Shown: positions 17,450 through 27,495, counted from the stretch's first letter. The stretch: 64,000 nt of DNA from Flavobacteriales bacterium UBA852 (GCA_002295925.1 DBGO01000016.1:1-64000); one strand, 5' to 3'. The notes: generated by a model not told the origin, from the sequence alone. Numbers and translations: made by a program.

Positions 17450-17992
17450 ATGAAGTTTCAAAAATTTGAGATTGACGGGTTGGTGCTGATAGAACCCAAG
17501 GTATTTGAAGACAACAGAGGATATTTTTTTGAATCATACAATAAAAAATTATTTAGCGAAAATGGTATTTATGCGGAATTTGTGCAAGATAACCAATCCA
17601 TGTCTCAAAAAGGAGTGGTGAGGGGCTTGCATTTTCAAGCACCGCCGTATGCGCAAGGCAAGTTAGTACGTGTTTTACAAGGAAGTGTTATGGATGTAGC
17701 TGTTGATTTACGCAAAAATTCATCAACTTACGGTCAGCATATTAAAGTAATCCTTTCTGCAGAAAATAAAAAAATGTTTTACATTCCGGAGGGATTTGCG
17801 CACGGTTTTGTAACACTCGAAGATAATACTGTTTTTTCATATAAATGTACCAATTATTATCATCCTCAATCCGAAGGTGGCGTGTTATGGAACGATCCTG
17901 ACTTAGCTATAAATTGGGAAGTAGAAAATCCAATATTATCCGAAAAGGATAAAAAATTACCGCTTTTGTCTCAACTTTCCTCTCCATTTTAA
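17450..17992 (+). CDS. rfbC: dTDP-4-dehydrorhamnose 3,5-epimerase
   Basis: 180 aa, the usual RmlC/RfbC length. This cupin enzyme makes dTDP-4-keto-L-rhamnose. Seen: EPKVFEDNRGYFFESYN, QDNQSMSQKGVVRGLHFQ with the catalytic His, VRVLQGSVMDVAVDLR, and FYIPEGFAHGFVTLED. It supplies L-rhamnose-type precursors for the exopolysaccharide. rfbA, rfbB and rfbD are absent from the window, so they must be elsewhere. 14 bases after the kinase gene. Confidence 0.95.
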   Translation: MKFQKFEIDGLVLIEPKVFEDNRGYFFESYNKKLFSENGIYAEFVQDNQSMSQKGVVRGLHFQAPPYAQGKLVRVLQGSVMDVAVDLRKNSSTYGQHIKVILSAENKKMFYIPEGFAHGFVTLEDNTVFSYKCTNYYHPQSEGGVLWNDPDLAINWEVENPILSEKDKKLPLLSQLSSPF

Positions 17993-18005
17993 CGTATTTA
18001 CATTC

Positions 18006-19070
18006 GTGAGTTGGTATATGACATATTTGTTGTTTTTTGCAGGAGCTTTCGTGTTTGGTTTTTTAATAAACAAAGTGATGCTTGGTTTTGCCCATACCTT
18101 GGGTATTCGTAAAAATTATCAAGATATCATTCGTTGGAGCGATACTACCAAACCTTCTTTGGGAGGAATAGGATTTTTTATTGTTTTTTTATTATCCATT
18201 GCTGCTGTTCCCATTTTTGAAAGCAATGTTGAAAATATTTATTCCATAAAACATATTGCCCTGATATTTGGTGCATCACTTAGTTTTTTAATGGGGTTGG
18301 CAGATGATGCTTATAATACGCGACCACTGTTGAAATTTATAACACAAGTAATATGCGGCTTGGTTTTGCTCTATTCCGGTATTAAAATACATTTATTTGA
18401 TAATGAATTTCTGAATGGATTTTTAACTATATTTTGGGTGGTTGCTATGATGAATTCATTGAATATGCTCGACAATATGGATGCCATTACCACACTTACA
18501 TCAATATCGGTAACTGCATTTATGATTTTTTCTTATTTACAACAAACTGTTTCAGATGCTTTTATATTGGTTATTTTAGTTGGAATATTGGCGAGCTTAC
18601 TTGCTTTTTTACCATTTAACTGGCATCCTTCAAAAATGTATATGGGCGATACCGGAAGTCAGTTTTTGGGATTTATCCTTTCGGCATTGAGTATATTGTT
18701 GGTTTGGAATAATAATTTGAATTTTGCGTATGAAAATAGTTTAACAGGACTTATCTTAACGGTTACCGTATTTACAGTGCCTATTGTAGATACAACAATG
18801 GTTTCCGTTACTCGCATAGCTCGTGGCAGCTCACCTTTTGTTGGCGGAAAAGACCACACAACACATCGTTTGTCATATTTGAACTTTTCCGATAGACAAG
18901 TAGCGCTTATCGTTGTAATGATACAGTTGTTAGCAGTTTTAATAGCCGGTTATGCATTAGTAAGTCAAACAACTTTTGCTTTGGCTCTCTCGGGCGGCTA
19001 CTTTTTGGTAATTTTGACTTTATTTTCAATTATTACGCGTAAAACTAAACCTTTGGTAGCTAATGAATAA
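18006..19070 (+). CDS. WecA/MraY-family polyprenyl-phosphate sugar-1-phosphate transferase
   Basis: 354 aa with about ten transmembrane helices. Motifs: LMGLADDAYNTRPLLKF (Asp-Asp), NSLNMLDNMDAITT, MGDTGSQFLGF and a late cytoplasmic HTTHRLSYL. These are diagnostic of the family that transfers a sugar-1-phosphate to undecaprenyl phosphate. With the glycan-export genes upstream, it most likely initiates the polysaccharide repeat rather than making lipid I. The start is GTG 18006 or ATG 18018. It overlaps uvrA by 8 bases. Confidence 0.88.
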   Translation: MSWYMTYLLFFAGAFVFGFLINKVMLGFAHTLGIRKNYQDIIRWSDTTKPSLGGIGFFIVFLLSIAAVPIFESNVENIYSIKHIALIFGASLSFLMGLADDAYNTRPLLKFITQVICGLVLLYSGIKIHLFDNEFLNGFLTIFWVVAMMNSLNMLDNMDAITTLTSISVTAFMIFSYLQQTVSDAFILVILVGILASLLAFLPFNWHPSKMYMGDTGSQFLGFILSALSILLVWNNNLNFAYENSLTGLILTVTVFTVPIVDTTMVSVTRIARGSSPFVGGKDHTTHRLSYLNFSDRQVALIVVMIQLLAVLIAGYALVSQTTFALALSGGYFLVILTLFSIITRKTKPLVANE

Positions 19071-21915
19071 CGAAAGCGAATTATCGGAATCAGCACTATT
19101 TTTGACAGTTGAAGGCGCTCGAGTTCATAATCTAAAAAATATTTCAGTTAAAATTCCGCACAATAAGTTGGTTGTCATTACCGGGCTTTCAGGTTCAGGA
19201 AAATCATCGCTTGCATTTGATACTATTTATGCCGAAGGTCAAAGGCGATTTATAGAGAGTTTTCAATCGTATGCCCGGCAATTTTTAGGTTCGTTGGAAC
19301 GACCCGATGTAGATGCTGTTGAAGGCTTAAGTCCTGTCATTTCCATTGAACAAAAAACAGTAAGCAAAAATCCTCGATCTACTGTTGGCACTATTACGGA
19401 GATATATGATTTTTTACGTTTGCTGTATGCCAAAGTAGCCGATGCTTATTCGTATGTTACCGGCGAAAAAATGGTTAAGTTTAATGAAGCGGAAATATTA
19501 TCGCTTATTAAACAAAACTACAACGGGAAAAGATTAACGATTCTGGCACCGGTAATTCGTTCACGAAAAGGGCATTATCGTGAATTATTTCAACAAATAT
19601 TAAAGCAAGGATTTGTTAAGGTTCGTGTTGATGGAGAAATAATGGATATTGTACCCGGAATGCAATTGGACAGGTATAAAATTCACAACATTGAAGTAGT
19701 GATAGACCGGTTGGTTGTTGACGATAAAAATGAAGAACGGCTTAAAAAATCAATTGATTTAGCCCTAAAAAAAGGCAAAGGCGTGTTTATGGTATTGCCC
19801 TATCAAAGCGATGAAGTAAAATATTTCAGCAGGAATTTAATGTGTCCTACTTCCGGCATTGCTTATGATGACCCGGCGCCTAATAATTTTTCGTTTAACT
19901 CACCCGTAGGTTCTTGTTCAAAATGCAGCGGTTTGGGAGAAGTTTCAGAAGTGAATGTCAAAAAAATTATCCCACACAGTTCATTATCCATAAAAAAAGG
20001 AGGATTGGCACCGTTGGGAAGTTATAAAAATTCGTGGGTATTTAAACAGCTCGAATTATTAGGGAAACACTTTGGTTTTACTTTGGATACGCCTATTAAA
20101 GATTTATCTGAAAGGGCACTTTCAACAATTTTGTACGGAAATTCAGAGCCAATTTATATAGAAGAAAATATTGCCGGTGTAATTTCAAAACATACCTTAA
20201 ATTTTGAAGGAATTGTAAACATTATTCTTCGTCAGTACGAAGAAAATCCTTCGAAAAGTATGATGCGTTGGGCACATTCGTTTATGAATAAAATTCCGTG
20301 TCCCGAGTGCAAAGGAGCTCGCCTTAAAAAGGAATCATTATATTTTAAAATTGATGATAAAAATATAGCCGAAGTAGCGCAAATGGAGATTTCCGATTTG
20401 CAACAATGGGTTAACTCATTACCCAAAAAACTTTCTGAATCTAAAAATATAATTGCTTCGGAAATTATTAAAGAACTAAAATCGCGCATTGAGTTTTTAA
20501 TGCTAGTTGGCTTATCTTATCTTACATTAAACCGTGGAGCGGGAACATTGTCGGGAGGTGAAGCGCAGAGAATCCGCTTGGCAACCCAGATAGGAGCACA
20601 ATTGGTGAATGTATTGTATATTTTGGATGAGCCAAGTATTGGTTTACATGCACGAGATAATGAAAGGTTGATAAACTCACTGAAAAATCTTCGCGATATC
20701 GGAAACAGTGTTATTGTGGTGGAACATGATAAGGATATCATGCTCGAAAGTGATGAAATTATAGACATTGGTCCCAAAGCCGGTATACATGGCGGTGAAT
20801 TGGTGGCGCAAGGTAATCCAAAAGAATTTTTAAAGCAAAACAGCGAAACGGCAAAATACCTTGCCGGGAAAATTAAAATAGAAATTCCGCAAAAAAGGAG
20901 AGAGGGCAACGGAAAATTTATTGAGCTTTACGGAGCATCCGGAAATAATTTAAAAAATGTAGATGTAAAAATCCCGCTGGGGAAGTTTGTTTCCGTTACA
21001 GGTGTTTCCGGAAGTGGTAAAAGTACATTGATAAATGCAACGTTATATCCTATTCTTTCTAATCATATTTATCCTAATTCGGCAAAAAAGCCAATGCCCT
21101 ATAAAAAAATAAAAGGGTTGGAACATATTGATAAAGTAATAAACATTGACCAAAGTCCAATTGGCAGAACTCCACGTTCCAATCCGGCAACATATACAGG
21201 CGTTTTTACCGATATTCGACAGTTATTTGCGCAATTGCCCGAAGCTAAAATTCGAGGATATAAACCCGGAAGATTTTCATTTAACGTAAAGGGCGGAAGG
21301 TGTGAAACCTGTAAAGGAGCCGGCGTTAAGGTGATAGAAATGAATTTTTTTCCCGATGTTTACGTAACATGCGACGAATGTATGGGTAAACGCTATAACC
21401 GAGAAACACTTGAAGTCAGGTATAAAGGCAAATCGATTAGTGATGTATTGGAAATGACCATAAGCGATGCATTGCCCTTTTTTGACTCTATTCCGGCTAT
21501 TCGTAAAACATTACAGGCATTAAATGATGTGGGATTGGGGTATGTAAAATTAGGACAACCCTCAACAACATTGTCCGGTGGTGAAGCGCAGCGCGTAAAA
21601 TTGGCAACCGAGTTGGCAAAAAAGCATACGGGCAACACTTTTTATATTTTGGATGAACCCACTACCGGTTTGCATTTTGAAGATATACGGGTTTTACTTA
21701 CGGTTTTACACCGATTAACAGATGCAGGAAATACCGTTTTAGTTATCGAACATAATTTGGATATTGTCAAAGTTTCTGATTGGGTAATTGATTTAGGTCC
21801 CGATGGCGGAAAGCATGGGGGAGAAATTGTTGCCGAAGGAACGCCGGAAGATTTAATTAAAAATAAAAACAGCTTAACAGCAAAATTTCTTGAAAAAGAA
21901 CTGAAAAATAAATAA
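19063..21915 (+). CDS. uvrA: UvrABC system protein A (damage-recognition ATPase)
   Basis: 950 aa, full length. Two ABC modules: Walker A GLSGSGKSS near residue 45 and GVSGSGKST in the second half, with signature motifs LSGGEAQRIRLA and LSGGEAQRVKLA. Zinc modules: CPECKGAR, and CETCKGAG paired with CDECMGKR. The first module reads CPTS ... CSKC, lacking one Cys of the usual CxxC pair. The start overlaps the upstream transferase gene, so it may be transcribed from the polysaccharide operon. Confidence 0.97.
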   Translation: MNNESELSESALFLTVEGARVHNLKNISVKIPHNKLVVITGLSGSGKSSLAFDTIYAEGQRRFIESFQSYARQFLGSLERPDVDAVEGLSPVISIEQKTVSKNPRSTVGTITEIYDFLRLLYAKVADAYSYVTGEKMVKFNEAEILSLIKQNYNGKRLTILAPVIRSRKGHYRELFQQILKQGFVKVRVDGEIMDIVPGMQLDRYKIHNIEVVIDRLVVDDKNEERLKKSIDLALKKGKGVFMVLPYQSDEVKYFSRNLMCPTSGIAYDDPAPNNFSFNSPVGSCSKCSGLGEVSEVNVKKIIPHSSLSIKKGGLAPLGSYKNSWVFKQLELLGKHFGFTLDTPIKDLSERALSTILYGNSEPIYIEENIAGVISKHTLNFEGIVNIILRQYEENPSKSMMRWAHSFMNKIPCPECKGARLKKESLYFKIDDKNIAEVAQMEISDLQQWVNSLPKKLSESKNIIASEIIKELKSRIEFLMLVGLSYLTLNRGAGTLSGGEAQRIRLATQIGAQLVNVLYILDEPSIGLHARDNERLINSLKNLRDIGNSVIVVEHDKDIMLESDEIIDIGPKAGIHGGELVAQGNPKEFLKQNSETAKYLAGKIKIEIPQKRREGNGKFIELYGASGNNLKNVDVKIPLGKFVSVTGVSGSGKSTLINATLYPILSNHIYPNSAKKPMPYKKIKGLEHIDKVINIDQSPIGRTPRSNPATYTGVFTDIRQLFAQLPEAKIRGYKPGRFSFNVKGGRCETCKGAGVKVIEMNFFPDVYVTCDECMGKRYNRETLEVRYKGKSISDVLEMTISDALPFFDSIPAIRKTLQALNDVGLGYVKLGQPSTTLSGGEAQRVKLATELAKKHTGNTFYILDEPTTGLHFEDIRVLLTVLHRLTDAGNTVLVIEHNLDIVKVSDWVIDLGPDGGKHGGEIVAEGTPEDLIKNKNSLTAKFLEKELKNK

Positions 21916-21919
21916 TAAT

Positions 21920-22630
21920 ATGACACCAAAAGACGAAGAAAAGATAAAAAGTAAGTTTAAAGAAAAAAGCTGGCAAGAGATAAAAGCCAACGATTCGTGG
22001 GCAATATTCAAAATAATGTCCGAATTTGTTGAAGGTTTTGATAAATTAGCAAAAATTGGCCCGTGTGTTTCTATTTTTGGTTCAGCACGTACAAAAGAAG
22101 ATAATAAGTATTATCAATTGGCTGAACTGATAGCTTATGAATTAGCATTACGTGGATTTGGTGTAATTACAGGAGGTGGACCCGGAATTATGGAAGCAGG
22201 GAATAAAGGAGCGCATAAAGCCGGAGGTCGTTCGGTTGGTTTAAACATAAAATTACCTTTTGAGCAATATCATAACCCTTACGTTGACCAAGATAAGTTA
22301 ATCAGTTTTGATTATTTCTTTGTTCGTAAAGTAATGTTGGTGAAATATGTGCAAGGATTTATTGTGATGCCCGGAGGGTTTGGCACATTAGATGAATTCT
22401 TTGAAGCACTTACATTGATTCAAACCAATAAAATAGGGCGTTTCCCCATTGTGTTGGTTGGAAAAGATTATTGGACAGGCTTGGTCGATTGGATTAAATC
22501 GTCCGTATTGAAAGAAAGGAACATTAACGAAGAAGATATGTTTTTGTTTAAATTGGTAGATACAGCAGAAGAAGCCGTTGCTTATATCGATGATTTTTAT
22601 TCTAAATATCTGCTAAAGCCTAATTTCTGA
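21920..22630 (+). CDS. LOG-family (TIGR00730) Rossmann-fold protein
   Basis: 236 aa. GGGPGIMEAGNKGA and PGGFGTLDEFFEAL are the nucleotide-binding and catalytic motifs of LOG/lysine-decarboxylase-like proteins. These act as cytokinin-riboside-5'-monophosphate phosphoribohydrolases or nucleosidases. The N-terminal extension of about 35 residues is common in bacterial members. It follows uvrA by four bases and is likely co-transcribed. Confidence 0.9.
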   Translation: MTPKDEEKIKSKFKEKSWQEIKANDSWAIFKIMSEFVEGFDKLAKIGPCVSIFGSARTKEDNKYYQLAELIAYELALRGFGVITGGGPGIMEAGNKGAHKAGGRSVGLNIKLPFEQYHNPYVDQDKLISFDYFFVRKVMLVKYVQGFIVMPGGFGTLDEFFEALTLIQTNKIGRFPIVLVGKDYWTGLVDWIKSSVLKERNINEEDMFLFKLVDTAEEAVAYIDDFYSKYLLKPNF

Positions 22631-22671
22631 TATTTGAATTATATTTATCGGATAAAAATCCGGAAAATACC

Positions 22672-22713
22672 AACCCGATGAGTTAGCTTTACTTAAATCT
22701 TGCTCGTCGGGTT
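22672..22713. terminator. Convergent terminator between the LOG gene and porP
   Basis: Arms 22672-22682 and 22703-22713 pair over 11 bp with one wobble, followed by a short T-rich stretch. The right arm lies inside the last codons of the porP-like gene. Suitably placed for both converging transcripts, but the U-tract is weak. Confidence 0.5.
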
Positions 22714-23702
22714 TTACTTTTTGTAAAATTAGCAACATATCCGAGCATAATTTCAAATCCACCCATACCATTACTTGCCTTTGCCAATTTCGATACATTA
22801 AAATCATAACTTAATCCTATTTTCATACCTGAATATTGAAATTGTGCAACAGGATAAATAGCATCACCTACACGCATATAGGCACCAATAGAGAAAAATG
22901 CTTCATTTCTAAAATCGGTATAATGCGATGATTCTTGCAATTTATATTTTAAAGCTCCGCCTAAATTAAAATGACCGTTTGGACCTTGTTTCATGTATAA
23001 TATGTTGGTAACAAAAGATGCATTAGAAGTTGCATTGCCGAACTCACCGGCAGCAGTAAATACCCATCTTTTGTATAAACTTTGTGCATTTGAGCCAAAT
23101 TCAATGGTTGGTGAGGTAATGTGGTTAAGTGAAAGTCCGGCAGAGTAGATGGTATAATTGTTAGGCATGTAAAGCCAATGAATTCCTGCACTCATATCAA
23201 ATGCTGAAGCAGATGACGCTATTGCAGACTCATTTGAAGGTAAGGCGGTGTTAAAATCATTTCCTGCCCATTGGCTGTCCCAATAAAATGCAGAAATGTC
23301 AAGAGCGCGTTGTTCCATTCCGGCTTTAAAGCCAACCGAAAAGTAATTTTTTTGTCCATTATCCAAACCAAAATGATAAGCTAAGGAAGCATTATATGCC
23401 GTTTGAGTAAAATTACTTTCTCCGGATTTATCATTAAAGAAATTTAAACCTACACCAAACTTTCCATTTGATTTTTTGAATAATGGCATATCCAAAGAAC
23501 CATTCATGGTAACATAAGGTGCGGCAATGCTTCCCCATTGATTTCGGTAGTTGGCTATGGCGCGTAAATCACCGTTTAATCCTGCTTGTGCCGGATTGTA
23601 AACAACAGGGGCGTTAAAAAACTGTGAAAAATGAATATCTTGTTGTGCATATCCATATTGTACAATTAACAATAATGATGCTATGATTTTTATTTTTTTC
23701 AT
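22689..23702 (-). CDS. PorP/SprF-family T9SS-associated membrane protein
   Basis: 337 aa. Signal peptide (ends IVQYGYAQQ) followed by the family opening DIHFSQFFNAPVVYNPAQAG, then a predicted barrel: YRNQWGSIAAPYVTMNGSLDMPLF, GVGLNFFNDKSG, and the C-terminal KIGLSYDFNVSKL. SprF-like proteins support secretion or surface attachment of a cognate type B cargo. It lies 19 bases downstream of the large adhesin gene, the same order as sprB-sprF. Confidence 0.93.
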   Translation of the reverse strand: MKKIKIIASLLLIVQYGYAQQDIHFSQFFNAPVVYNPAQAGLNGDLRAIANYRNQWGSIAAPYVTMNGSLDMPLFKKSNGKFGVGLNFFNDKSGESNFTQTAYNASLAYHFGLDNGQKNYFSVGFKAGMEQRALDISAFYWDSQWAGNDFNTALPSNESAIASSASAFDMSAGIHWLYMPNNYTIYSAGLSLNHITSPTIEFGSNAQSLYKRWVFTAAGEFGNATSNASFVTNILYMKQGPNGHFNLGGALKYKLQESSHYTDFRNEAFFSIGAYMRVGDAIYPVAQFQYSGMKIGLSYDFNVSKLAKASNGMGGFEIMLGYVANFTKSKTRRARFK

Positions 23703-23721
23703 AATGTCAAGTTTAAAAAAA

Positions 23722-26700
23722 TTATCTGATTAAAGTGATATTTCCTTTTAGTTTTTGTGAGGAAAAGTCTTTGAAGGTTACCTCTAAATAATAAACAAAA
23801 ACACCTTCATTTTCAGGTTTTCCTTTAAAAGTTCCGTCCCAACCTTGAGTAATATCGGTAGTTTCAAAAACTTTTTGTCCATAGCGGTTATAAACTATAA
23901 ATAGCAGTGTCTCAATACCATTTCCTTTCACATATAATATATCATTATTTCCGTCATTGTTTGGTGAAAATGCATTAGGAACCCCAATGGCTGTTTCAAC
24001 TTCTACTAAAACTTGTACGCTATCCAAGGCAAAACATCCGTTAGAATCGGTATAAAGCACAGTATAGGTTGTGTTTTCTTGAGGCGAAGCAACAAGCGAA
24101 GAACAATTATTACAATCCAAATCATCATTTGGTGTCCAATTATAGGTTCCTCCCGGTGGGGTTCCGTTTGCCGTTAAGTTGGCTTGTCCGCCCAAAACAA
24201 TGGTTGTGTCTCCGGATGCAGTTACTGTTGGCAAAGAATGAACAGTTATATTAACCGTGTCGGTATCAGAGCCCAAACTATTTGAAACAATGAGAATTAC
24301 ATCAAAATTTCCGGCTGTGTTCCAACATACATCCCCGGGGTTTTGTTGTGTGGATGAGGAGGGTATTCCTCCAGTGAATATCCAATTCCAAGCGGTTGAG
24401 CCTCCTGAGGAATTATCGTTAATAGTGATGCAATTACCTTGGCAAATTTCTGTAGTTGAGGCAGTTATTTGAGCTGTAGGTAAATTACAAGAATTTACGG
24501 TTATGGTAATAGTCGTGTCATCTGTTCCGTTAGCATCTGTAATTTGTAAAGTGATGTTGTATGTTCCGGCAGTATTAAATGTAACGGTATGTGGCCCTTG
24601 TGTATTGGCAGAAGCCGGAGTACCTCCGTTAAATGTCCAGTTCCAAGCCGATATGTTTGTTCCCGTAGAGTTATCGGTAAAAGTAATACTGTCTCCTTCG
24701 CAAATGGATGTTGCAGAAGGAGTGAAAGAAGCTAAAGGTTGGGAGCAGTTATTCACCGTAATGGTAATTTGATCTGAATTGCTGCATCCGTTTGCATCAG
24801 TACCGGTAACGGTATAAGTTGTGGTAGATGACGGTGTAAACGGTACACCATCAACAACTCCATTATTCCACGTATAAGTTGATGCTCCTGAGCCGGTTAA
24901 GGTAACTTGGTCGCCTTGACAAATTGAGGTAGAGGGTGAAGCATTTGCTGTAACTGTTGGCAAAGGATTAACGGTAATGGCTATTGTCGTATCATCTGTA
25001 ACATTAGCATCTGTGATTTGTAAAGTAACGTTATACGTTCCTGCAGTATTAAATGCAACGGTATGAGGACCTTGTGTGTTTGAAGAAGTCGGAGTACCTC
25101 CGTTGAATGTCCAGTTCCAAGCCAAAATGTTTGTACCCGTAGAGTTATCGGTTAAAGTAATACTGTCACCTTCACAAATAGTAGTACTTGAAGGAATAAA
25201 AGAAGCAATCGGTTGTGAGCAGTTATTCACTGTAATGGTTATTTGTGCCGTGTCACTGCAACCGTTTGCATCGATTCCTGTTACGGTAAAAGTTGTGGTA
25301 GAAGTTGGTGTAAATGGCACACCATCAACAACTCCATTATCCCACGTATAAGTTGATGCTCCTGAGCCGGTTAAGGTAACTTGGTCGCCTTGACAAATTG
25401 ATGTTGCCGGTGAAGCATTTGCCGCAACTGTTGGCAGTGGATTGACAGTAATGGCAATTGTCGTATCATCGGTGCCATTGGCATCAGTAACTTGTAAAGT
25501 GATATTATATGTTCCTGCAGTATTAAACGCAACAGTATGTGGTCCTTGAGTATTTACGGAAGAAGGCGAACCTCCAGTAAATGTCCAGTTCCAAGCTGAA
25601 ATATTTGTTCCTGTTGAGTTGTCGGTAAAAGTAATGCTGTCGCCTGCGCAAATAGATGTAACTGAAGGAGTGAAAGAAGCAACAGGTGCAACGGTGCAAT
25701 TAGTAACGGTAACATTCACTTGGATATAATCCGCCAAATCACATGTTTTAATATAATAAGATGTATTATTAGAAAGGGTAGGAGTGGTAAAACTGCTGCC
25801 GGTACCTACTAATGTTCCGGTAAAAGGAGCATCATACCATTCTATGGTTGCTCCGGAAGGCAATGTTCCGATAACCGTAACAGCAAGCGTTACAGCAGAA
25901 CCGCTGCAAATTGTTGTGTCGGAAATTGTTAAATCATAAGAGTTGTTTGGGATAATCGAACCGATAACACCATCGTGGCCTTTTGTAGCTCCGTTGGGTG
26001 GGAAATTGGTGACAAATGGAGAATCTGTTGTACCATTGTTCCCTCCATTCACTTGCATAGCAGGTGTTCCGTTTGAAACAGCTATAAAGCCGCCTCCACC
26101 GCCACCACCTGGACCTTCAGCTTCGTTAACTGAACCAAATAATCCAATTGCAAAATTTTGTGTTCCGCCATCTCCACCGTTTGCCTGAAGCGTTAAAGAG
26201 GAAGCAACATTTCCTGTTGTGTTTAGAATGATAGTGCCGCCTGCTCCACCGCCACCACTTCCGTCAATATTGGCAACACTTCCAAAAGGTGCACCACTTG
26301 GGTCGTATGTATCTTGTCCGTTTTCTCCGTTTGCTAAAATGTTCCCGTTACCGGTAATATCACCATAAGTTAATAAATAAACTATTCCGGCGCCATTTCC
26401 ACCTCTTCCGGCATCACCGTCATTTCCGTCTCCGGCACCGCCGCCACCACCCATGAAAATTTTACCGGTAGAATAATCTAAAGGTTGTCCGCCTCTTCCT
26501 CCGTTATCTCTTCTGTTATCGCCTCCCCAAGCACTGCTTCCGGGTGGGTCACTTAATTCATTTGCATCAGTGTTGGCAAATGAATAACCGCCTTTTCCTC
26601 CACCTTCTGCCACTATTGAAGAATATCCGGCTCCCTCCAAGTTCCATGCGGTAACATAATTGGCATTGGAAATGTCCGGTACTCCGAAACCTCCTTGCCA

Positions 26701-27495
26701 ATTGGAAATATTTCCGGCGTTTGCACCACCGCCGCCACCTGCATTATGGCAAGTTGCTCCACCACCACCATTTGCACAGGCACCTTTGCCGTACCTTCCA
26801 CCAAATGTGTCATAATCAGTTTGACTGCCGGCAATTCCTTCGCCTTTTTCAGAACCTCCGGTAGGACTGGTATCGGCATACCACATACAACCTATATTTG
26901 ATTGATTGTCTACTTGCCCACCTCTAAATCCAAGGGCAGAAACATCAATTTGTCCGCCGTTAAATGTTGTCGTTCCGTTAACTTCTATGGCAACAACTCC
27001 TCCGGTATTACCGTTCCAAGCGGGACAGGTAATATTTGCTCCACTATTAAGTGTTAGAGTCGAATATCTGGGTACTCGTATAACTTGTGTTTTTCCTGAA
27101 GCTGAATAATCATGTTTTAATCCACAATCTAAATTGATAGTTGTGCTGTTTGGCACAGATTCTACTTGAGCAAATTCATAATTTCCGGCATTATTGTAGC
27201 TGCCTGTAGCTAAATCTCCCCAACTTGGCTGCGTGTTGTCTATTGTATTAACAGATGCCCCTTGCATTTGGATAATTAAAATTAAATCGCCTTGAGCTAA
27301 TGGCGGTAATCCGGAGCCGGTTAATGAGGAAGAAGTCACTGAGATGGAGGTTGTCCCTGCAGTTACGTCTGCAGTAAGTGTGGTGTAATCATTTACAATT
27401 TCAGTAGTAGAAGAGGTTTTACTGCCATCTTTACCTCTTTGAGCCGTCGCTGTAAATGTTACAATTAAGAAAGTGTAAAATAATAAATATCTCAT
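23722..27495 (-). CDS. Large T9SS type B adhesin with PKD/Ig-like repeats (SprB-like partner)
   Basis: 1257 aa with a signal peptide. The N-terminal part (about residues 30-150) precedes a glycine-rich region (about 220-500) with many Gly-Gly runs, as in bacterial surface proteins with parallel-beta or GLUG-like folds. An Ig-like domain and alternating PKD and Ig-like modules follow, with four PKD cores (AWNWTFTGG type). The C-terminal ~95 residues, from GVPNAFSPNNDGNNDI to GNITLIR, are a gliding-motility-associated type B sorting domain. Probably surface-exposed, secreted with the downstream PorP/SprF-like protein. Confidence 0.92.
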   Translation of the reverse strand: MRYLLFYTFLIVTFTATAQRGKDGSKTSSTTEIVNDYTTLTADVTAGTTSISVTSSSLTGSGLPPLAQGDLILIIQMQGASVNTIDNTQPSWGDLATGSYNNAGNYEFAQVESVPNSTTINLDCGLKHDYSASGKTQVIRVPRYSTLTLNSGANITCPAWNGNTGGVVAIEVNGTTTFNGGQIDVSALGFRGGQVDNQSNIGCMWYADTSPTGGSEKGEGIAGSQTDYDTFGGRYGKGACANGGGGATCHNAGGGGGANAGNISNWQGGFGVPDISNANYVTAWNLEGAGYSSIVAEGGGKGGYSFANTDANELSDPPGSSAWGGDNRRDNGGRGGQPLDYSTGKIFMGGGGGAGDGNDGDAGRGGNGAGIVYLLTYGDITGNGNILANGENGQDTYDPSGAPFGSVANIDGSGGGGAGGTIILNTTGNVASSLTLQANGGDGGTQNFAIGLFGSVNEAEGPGGGGGGGFIAVSNGTPAMQVNGGNNGTTDSPFVTNFPPNGATKGHDGVIGSIIPNNSYDLTISDTTICSGSAVTLAVTVIGTLPSGATIEWYDAPFTGTLVGTGSSFTTPTLSNNTSYYIKTCDLADYIQVNVTVTNCTVAPVASFTPSVTSICAGDSITFTDNSTGTNISAWNWTFTGGSPSSVNTQGPHTVAFNTAGTYNITLQVTDANGTDDTTIAITVNPLPTVAANASPATSICQGDQVTLTGSGASTYTWDNGVVDGVPFTPTSTTTFTVTGIDANGCSDTAQITITVNNCSQPIASFIPSSTTICEGDSITLTDNSTGTNILAWNWTFNGGTPTSSNTQGPHTVAFNTAGTYNVTLQITDANVTDDTTIAITVNPLPTVTANASPSTSICQGDQVTLTGSGASTYTWNNGVVDGVPFTPSSTTTYTVTGTDANGCSNSDQITITVNNCSQPLASFTPSATSICEGDSITFTDNSTGTNISAWNWTFNGGTPASANTQGPHTVTFNTAGTYNITLQITDANGTDDTTITITVNSCNLPTAQITASTTEICQGNCITINDNSSGGSTAWNWIFTGGIPSSSTQQNPGDVCWNTAGNFDVILIVSNSLGSDTDTVNITVHSLPTVTASGDTTIVLGGQANLTANGTPPGGTYNWTPNDDLDCNNCSSLVASPQENTTYTVLYTDSNGCFALDSVQVLVEVETAIGVPNAFSPNNDGNNDILYVKGNGIETLLFIVYNRYGQKVFETTDITQGWDGTFKGKPENEGVFVYYLEVTFKDFSSQKLKGNITLIR
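24845..25401 (-). repeat. Recent internal duplication in the adhesin gene (474-bp period)
   Basis: The 83 bases at 24845-24927 recur at 25319-25401 with one visible difference. The spacing is 474 bp, or 158 codons, equal to one PKD plus one Ig-like module. High nucleotide identity in the core with divergence between suggests recent module duplication or gene conversion. Confidence 0.85.

Noticed and set aside
24069..27109. Plus-strand open frames opposite the adhesin gene
   Set aside because: They are low-complexity shadows of PKD and glycine-rich repeats with no signal peptide, promoter or known domain.
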